Shown here: positions 59,408 to 64,000 of the stretch, piece after piece
How the letters are laid out: the number at the start of each line of letters is the position of its first letter
Numbering within the stretch: position 1 is the stretch's first letter
DNA from: Agarivorans litoreus
Lineage (GTDB): Bacteria; Pseudomonadota; Gammaproteobacteria; Enterobacterales; Celerinatantimonadaceae
DNA: 64,000 bases
NCBI RefSeq assembly: GCF_019649015.1
Contig: NZ_BLPI01000001.1
Location: 763,501-827,500 of the forward strand
Reading direction: 5' to 3'
Notes under the pieces: model-generated
Databases searched by the model: none
What the model saw: only the letters and a program-made list of their open reading frames with translations
What the model was told of the DNA's origin: nothing
Made by a program: the position numbers and the translations under genes

Positions 59408-62185
59408 ATGACCAAGTATGGCTTACGCGCCCGCGTATATATTCTCACTATTATACCTACACTTTTTGTCGGTATCTTGTTGGCGAGCTACTTCACCTTT
59501 AACCGAAATCAGCAATTGGATAACTTTGTTATCGAGCAAGGTGTGAATGTTATTGAGCCTCTCGCCATAGCCAGTGAAGTTGGGCTAAGCCGCTATAACC
59601 GGGAAAAAGTAAAATCGCTAATTAGCGTTACTCATCGAAAAATGTCACCGTTAATTAAAAGTATTGCGGTGTACGATAAACACAACCAGCTGTTTGTAAC
59701 CAGTAACTATCACCGCAATATTCGCTTACTACAAAGCGATCCAGAATTACCGCTGCCACAATCAACTCAGGTAGAAATTTACCCCAATCGGATTATTTTG
59801 CGTGCGCCCATCTGGGCCGAAGCAGAAGGAAGTTTTGCCGCCTTTAGTAATGGCAAACCAGAACTGCTGGGTTACATCTCAATGCAGTACAACAAAGACC
59901 GCGCCTTGCTGCTGCAGTTTAGGGATACCACGGTAGCGCTGTTTATTGTGTTATTTGGCGTACTCATTAGTGTGCTGTTCGCCTTCCAATTAAGTAAACA
60001 AGTTACCCAACCGATTACCAACATGGTGAATATCGTCGATCGGATCCGCCAAGGTCGCTTAGACGCCCGTGTTGATGGCAGTTATACCGGCGAGCTAGGT
60101 TTGCTAAAACACGGCATTAACTCCATGGCAAAGTCACTGGCTGAGTACCACGAAGAAATGCATCAAAGCATTGACCAAGCCACTAGTGATTTGCGCGAAA
60201 CACTTGAACAAATTGAAATTCAAAACATTGAGTTAGACATTGCCAAAAAAGAGGCGCAACAAGGCGCTAAGGCGAAATCGGAATTTTTAGCCAACATGAG
60301 CCACGAGTTAAGAACTCCGTTAAATGGTGTAATTGGCTTTGCTCGTCAACTGCTTAAAACTCAGCTAAACAGTAATCAAGCCGACTACCTGCTCACCATT
60401 GAAAAGTCAGCTAACAATCTACTTGCCATCATTAATGACATTCTTGATTTCTCTAAATTAGAAGCAGGAAAACTCAAGCTCGAGCGCATTGATTTTAACT
60501 TCCGCGATACCATCAACGACGTGGTAACACTACTAGCACCAAGTGCTCAAGATAAAAACTTAGAGCTTAACCTGCTGATAGAACCTAATGTGCCTGAAGG
60601 TTTACGTGGCGACCCACTGCGTTTACAACAAGTTTTCACTAACCTACTAGGCAATGCCATTAAGTTCACCCACCAAGGTGAGATCACCGTTGCGATTAGT
60701 TTAATCAAGCAACAAGGCCAGCAAGTCGTGCTAAATGCTGCGGTGAAAGATACTGGCATTGGCATTTCTAAAGAGCAGCAATCGCAATTGTTCCAAGCCT
60801 TTAAACAAGCAGATACTAGCATTAACCGCGAATACGGCGGCACCGGTTTAGGCTTAGTCATTACTCAAAAGCTGGTTCAACATATGGGTGGCGATATCAA
60901 ACTAAGCTCCGAACCAGAAAAAGGCGCAGTGTTTAGTTTCGATATTCACCTAGAGCAGGCCAACATGGTACTGGGAGCCCCGCTGCCATTAACCGCGCTA
61001 AGTCAGCTATCGGTGTTGCTATATGAACCGCACCAAGTCAGTCAGTCTGTGATTAGCGGTTTAGCCCAACAGTGGCAATTGCCACTGCAAACCGCAACTA
61101 ACGATGCTCAATGGCAAAGCGCAATTAAAGACTTCTCGGGCACCGTAATCATTGGCCATAGCGACTGGCAAACGCTCGAGCCATTACAACACAAAATAAC
61201 CGAAGCACTAGAGCGCAGTTCGGAAGTGATTGTGTTAATCAACTCCAGTGATCCAGATATACACCAGCGAATTATTGAAGCTGGCGCCAAACACTGCATT
61301 AGCAAGCCAGTTAATCATCGCAAGCTGGCACAAGCATTAGTTGACGAGAAACTAGTTGTAAACGATGTGGTCACTCCAATGGCCAAGGTTTCACGCTCAA
61401 AATTAGTGCTAAAAGTACTAGCAGTAGATGACAACGCCGCTAATTTAAAACTCATTTCAGCGATGTTGCATGAACTAGTAACGCAAGTTGATACCTGTAC
61501 CAATGGCTTAGAAGCAATAACTAAAGCTGAAGAATACCATTACGACCTCATCTTGATGGATATTCAAATGCCGATTTTAGATGGTATTAGCGCCACCCAG
61601 AAAATCCGTCAAAATAGTAACAACCAACAAACCCCGATTATTGCAGTTACTGCACACGCCCTAGCAGGTGAAAAAGAACAATTATTAGGACAAGGGGTAG
61701 ATGACTACTTAGCTAAACCGATAGATGAGTCGTCGCTAGAGAAGCTTATCCATCGCTGGCAGCCTAACGCCAAGCTATTGAGTAAAGAAAATCTAGCAGC
61801 AACGCTAGAGCAACCTAAACTTATCGAATTTGAAAATGCTAGCTTATCATGGCAACTAGCCATGCAGCGGGCCAACAACAACCAAGCCTTAGCGATAGAC
61901 ATGTTTAGTATGCTGCAAGATAGCTTTGCTGAAATATCTGAAGCCATAGAGCAAACGCTAAACCAGAAAATAAATGCCGATGAATTTGTGCTGTTAGTTC
62001 ACCGCTTTAGAGGTGGCTGCGCCTACAGCGGTTGTAAGCGCCTAGAATCACTTACAACTACCATCGAAGACAGCCTTCGCCAACACGGCGATGTTGCTCA
62101 AGTGGAGCCTGAGCTACTGGAATTAAGTGATGAAATAGAAAAAGTTAAGCAAGCGGCTAAACTATTAAACAAACAGCTTAACTGA
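59408..62185 (+). CDS. barA: Hybrid sensor histidine kinase BarA
   Basis: The 925-residue membrane kinase has two membrane helices (about 9-30 and 172-195) around a periplasmic sensor, a HAMP domain (about 195-250), a HisKA domain with His299 in MSHELRTPLNG, an ATPase domain (GDPLRLQQVFTNLLGNAIKF, NREYGGTGLGLVITQ), a degenerate receiver-like part, a true receiver (YDLILMDIQMP) and an Hpt domain (VHRFRGGCAYSG). It relays phosphate to UvrY, which drives CsrB-type RNAs that titrate CsrA. Confidence 0.95.
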   Translation: MTKYGLRARVYILTIIPTLFVGILLASYFTFNRNQQLDNFVIEQGVNVIEPLAIASEVGLSRYNREKVKSLISVTHRKMSPLIKSIAVYDKHNQLFVTSNYHRNIRLLQSDPELPLPQSTQVEIYPNRIILRAPIWAEAEGSFAAFSNGKPELLGYISMQYNKDRALLLQFRDTTVALFIVLFGVLISVLFAFQLSKQVTQPITNMVNIVDRIRQGRLDARVDGSYTGELGLLKHGINSMAKSLAEYHEEMHQSIDQATSDLRETLEQIEIQNIELDIAKKEAQQGAKAKSEFLANMSHELRTPLNGVIGFARQLLKTQLNSNQADYLLTIEKSANNLLAIINDILDFSKLEAGKLKLERIDFNFRDTINDVVTLLAPSAQDKNLELNLLIEPNVPEGLRGDPLRLQQVFTNLLGNAIKFTHQGEITVAISLIKQQGQQVVLNAAVKDTGIGISKEQQSQLFQAFKQADTSINREYGGTGLGLVITQKLVQHMGGDIKLSSEPEKGAVFSFDIHLEQANMVLGAPLPLTALSQLSVLLYEPHQVSQSVISGLAQQWQLPLQTATNDAQWQSAIKDFSGTVIIGHSDWQTLEPLQHKITEALERSSEVIVLINSSDPDIHQRIIEAGAKHCISKPVNHRKLAQALVDEKLVVNDVVTPMAKVSRSKLVLKVLAVDDNAANLKLISAMLHELVTQVDTCTNGLEAITKAEEYHYDLILMDIQMPILDGISATQKIRQNSNNQQTPIIAVTAHALAGEKEQLLGQGVDDYLAKPIDESSLEKLIHRWQPNAKLLSKENLAATLEQPKLIEFENASLSWQLAMQRANNNQALAIDMFSMLQDSFAEISEAIEQTLNQKINADEFVLLVHRFRGGCAYSGCKRLESLTTTIEDSLRQHGDVAQVEPELLELSDEIEKVKQAAKLLNKQLN

Positions 62186-62195
62186 GCTGCTAAAA

Positions 62196-62230
62196 ATCAA
62201 AAAGCCGCGTTACAGCGGCTTTTAAATTTT
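62196..62230. terminator. Bidirectional terminator after barA
   Basis: AAAAGCCGC / GCGGCTTTT is a 9-bp stem with a 6-nt loop and A/T flanks on both sides. It ends barA and the convergent pdxJ-acpS set. Confidence 0.88.
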
Positions 62231-62260
62231 TAATATGTAAGCGGTTCCAGATAGAGCTAA

Positions 62261-62560
62261 TTACATATCCTGATTGGTTTCTTGCTCTTTAAGAAACCTA
62301 CCTGTTAATACTTGACCGCGATTACGATTGCAGTACCAGTTATAAAATGGATAACTGACTAAGCCAAACAAAGCTGTTACTAAAGCATTACTAAATGGCG
62401 AAACAATCATGGGTAACACTGCCTGAATAATGTTACCACCATTCATTACTGTGTATATGAGTAATGCCAACCCAGCAATCACACCCACACCAAAACCTAC
62501 TAAGGCTAGTAACTTCATTAGACCAAATAAATCTAACTGAACACGATATCGTTCAACCAA
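62261..62560 (-). CDS. Hypothetical membrane protein of the pdxJ-acpS operon
   Basis: The 99-residue protein begins VERYRVQLDLFGLMKLLALVG, has two or three hydrophobic helices (about 14-38, 43-60 and 60-75), an aromatic YPFYNWYCNR segment and a polar tail. I do not recognise the family. It starts 14 bp after acpS and ends at a shared terminator, so it is very likely part of the recO-pdxJ-acpS transcript. A good AGGAGAAGG precedes its ATG. Confidence 0.8.
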   Translation of the reverse strand: MVERYRVQLDLFGLMKLLALVGFGVGVIAGLALLIYTVMNGGNIIQAVLPMIVSPFSNALVTALFGLVSYPFYNWYCNRNRGQVLTGRFLKEQETNQDM

Positions 62561-62574
62561 TGTCCTTCTCCTAA

Positions 62575-62949
62575 TTAGCGCTCTAACACTACGGTAGCCA
62601 CCGCGTAATCACGCTCATCACTAATACTAATAAACTGGCTATTTACCCCGAGCTGCTCACACAAGGCCAGTGCAGCGCCGCTGAATACCAACTCAGGTTT
62701 TCCAAACTGATTATTAGATACTTCTATTTGCTGAAAACCAACACCTTTAGCAATCCCGGTTCCTAGCGCTTTTGCGGCGGCCTCTTTGGCAGCAAATCGC
62801 TTCGCCAAAAAGCGAGCAGGTGCAACATGTTGCTCAAAACTATCCCATTCAGCTTGGGTTAATACCCGCTTAGCCAAAGCATGCATTTGCTTGCTTTTAG
62901 CTATTCGCTCTACTTGAACGATATCGGTACCTAAGCCTACTATTGCCAC
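62575..62949 (-). CDS. acpS: Holo-[acyl-carrier-protein] synthase
   Basis: The 124-residue enzyme transfers phosphopantetheine from CoA to the acyl carrier protein. The metal motif GLGTDIVQVERIAK and the RFAAKEAAAKALGTGI motif are intact. It lies 3 bp after pdxJ, the conserved recO-pdxJ-acpS order. Confidence 0.97.
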   Translation of the reverse strand: MAIVGLGTDIVQVERIAKSKQMHALAKRVLTQAEWDSFEQHVAPARFLAKRFAAKEAAAKALGTGIAKGVGFQQIEVSNNQFGKPELVFSGAALALCEQLGVNSQFISISDERDYAVATVVLER

Positions 62950-62952
62950 AGT

Positions 62953-63693
62953 TTATGCATCACCTTGACGAGCTTGAACCATTAAGGCTTTCATTTCACG
63001 CACTGCTGCATCCATACCTACCATGACAGCACGGGCAATAATCGCATGGCCAATGTTAAGCTCAATAATTTCTGGCATCGCAGCAATCGGCAATACATTA
63101 TGGTAATGCAAGCCATGGCCAGCATTTACTTTTAAGCCTTTGTCTGCAGCATAACTGGCCGCAGCGGCAATCTTTTTCAGTTCAGCTTGCTGCTCGGCTT
63201 CATCTTCTGCATCAGCATAATGACCAGTATGCAGCTCAATGAATGGCGCGCCAGATGCAATAGAAGCATCAATTTGCTCATCGTCGGCATCAATAAATAG
63301 CGAAACTAAAATACCGGCGTTAGTTAGCTTAGTAACTGCTTCGGTGATTTTTTCAAGATTACCAACAACATCCAGACCACCTTCGGTCGTTAACTCTTCA
63401 CGCTTTTCTGGCACCAAACACACAAAGTGAGGTTTGTGCTCGCAAGCAATGGCGACCATTTCGTCGGTGACCGCCATTTCTAGGTTTAAGCGGGTTTGCA
63501 CTGTTTGACTCATGATAGCAACATCACGGTCAACAATATGACGACGGTCTTCTCTTAAATGAATGGTAATACCATCTGCGCCAGCCATTTCGGCAATACC
63601 CGCCGCCAGAACTGGATCAGGATAGGTAGTACCACGTGCTTGGCGAAGTGTAGCGATATGGTCAACATTAACGCCTAATAAAATTTCACTCAC
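62953..63693 (-). CDS. pdxJ: Pyridoxine 5'-phosphate synthase
   Basis: The 246-residue TIM-barrel enzyme closes the pyridoxine ring from deoxyxylulose 5-phosphate and aminoacetone phosphate. Blocks are [43 protein letters not shown] and [12 protein letters not shown]. Together with pdxH it makes vitamin B6. It is co-transcribed with recO and acpS. Confidence 0.98.
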   Translation of the reverse strand: MSEILLGVNVDHIATLRQARGTTYPDPVLAAGIAEMAGADGITIHLREDRRHIVDRDVAIMSQTVQTRLNLEMAVTDEMVAIACEHKPHFVCLVPEKREELTTEGGLDVVGNLEKITEAVTKLTNAGILVSLFIDADDEQIDASIASGAPFIELHTGHYADAEDEAEQQAELKKIAAAASYAADKGLKVNAGHGLHYHNVLPIAAMPEIIELNIGHAIIARAVMVGMDAAVREMKALMVQARQGDA

Positions 63694-63716
63694 GAGTTTT
63701 CCTTTTCAACAAGCCT

Positions 63717-64000
63717 TTAATTGAAGGCTCTATTAGTTGTTTTAATTTGACTGAACAATTTGCGACTGGTCAACTCTCTGCCATTGAGCAGTTGGGCAAT
63801 CACAATTCGACAAAATCTTTTGGCACATAATAAGTGTTGTGCTTGCTGTGGGTCAAAAGCTAATAACATAAGTATTTCCTGATAGCTAAATTCCACCTGT
63901 GAAAAGCGGCTGTTGCTAACCACAAAACCTTCATGTAATCGGTATTGATAGCTAAGACCTTGAGCGAATTCTTGCGGCTCGGCTAGGGCAAAACCCAACT
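63717..64000 (-). CDS. recO: DNA repair protein RecO, C-terminal part (5' end outside window)
   Basis: The frame runs open to the right edge of the window, so only the last 94 or so residues are seen. The context (immediately upstream of pdxJ) and the segment LGLQ-style C-terminus with FSYQEILMLLAFDPQQAQ and RELTSRKLFSQIK fit RecO, which loads RecA onto gapped DNA with RecR. The internal TTG used as a start by simple callers is not the true start. Confidence 0.85.
   Translation of the reverse strand, partial: LGFALAEPQEFAQGLSYQYRLHEGFVVSNSRFSQVEFSYQEILMLLAFDPQQAQHLLCAKRFCRIVIAQLLNGRELTSRKLFSQIKTTNRAFN

Overview
The window reads as chromosomal DNA of a marine gammaproteobacterium of the Alteromonadales type. 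My impression is something close to Agarivorans, but that is inferred from gene order and protein style and no search was run. The reasons are moderately low GC content, the classic gammaproteobacterial order csrA-lysC-alaS-recX-recA | mutS // rpoS-nlpD-pcm-surE-truD-ispF-ispD-ftsB-eno-pyrG-mazG-relA-rlmD | barA // acpS-pdxJ-recO, the gshA-luxS neighbourhood with yqaAB, and an oadGAB sodium pump. Nearly all of the DNA is core genome, densely packed and mostly on the minus strand.

Layout: 1-400, end of a glyoxalase-family gene. 556-1521, a PAS-GGDEF diguanylate cyclase. 1670-3326, msrQP periplasmic methionine sulfoxide repair. 3404-6543, cinA-ltaE-yeeZ-like operon. 6991-8010, a LacI-family regulator, divergent from pdxH (8207-8860). 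8850-10790, slt. 10828-16335, yejABEF peptide importer. 16875-19484, raiA, a phenylalanine leader peptide with attenuator, and an unusually long pheA. 19647-23327, ffh, then ypjD and a CorC-family gene. 23391-30165, luxS, an SLT-like lipoprotein, gshA, an M16 protease, yqaA and yqaB. 30578-33979, a small membrane protein and oadGAB. 34331-34646, three tRNA genes. 34890-43459, csrA to mutS. 43470-45272, an accessory island of nested repeats and an IS4-type element. 45313-64000, rpoS to recO.

The most unusual items are these. (1) PheA carries about 245 extra C-terminal residues that clearly descend from a type I-beta (KDPG-type) DAHP synthase but have lost most metal and phosphoenolpyruvate ligands, so it looks like a pseudoenzyme or regulatory domain fused to chorismate mutase-prephenate dehydratase. 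(2) A complete IS4-like element has jumped exactly into the terminator hairpin shared by mutS and rpoS. It removed both T-tracts and supplies replacement terminators from its own ends. (3) A 162-bp foldback repeat occurs three times; one copy is split by a second 196-bp inverted-repeat element with a 4-bp target duplication, and another copy provides the last codons and stop of msrQ. (4) A 55-codon membrane protein gene lies between the repeat and oadB. (5) A possible small RNA lies between two terminators downstream of the LacI-family gene.

How the genes fit together: the window combines growth and stress control (csrA, rpoS, relA, barA, raiA, a diguanylate cyclase, luxS), DNA repair and recombination (recA, recX, mutS, recO), cell-wall turnover (slt, nlpD, the SLT-like lipoprotein, ftsB), isoprenoid and vitamin B6 synthesis (ispDF, pdxH, pdxJ), aromatic amino acid synthesis (pheA), aspartate-family flux (lysC), thiol and oxidative repair (gshA, msrPQ, pcm) and central metabolism (eno, pyrG, oadGAB). 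I saw no prophage, CRISPR array or defence island.
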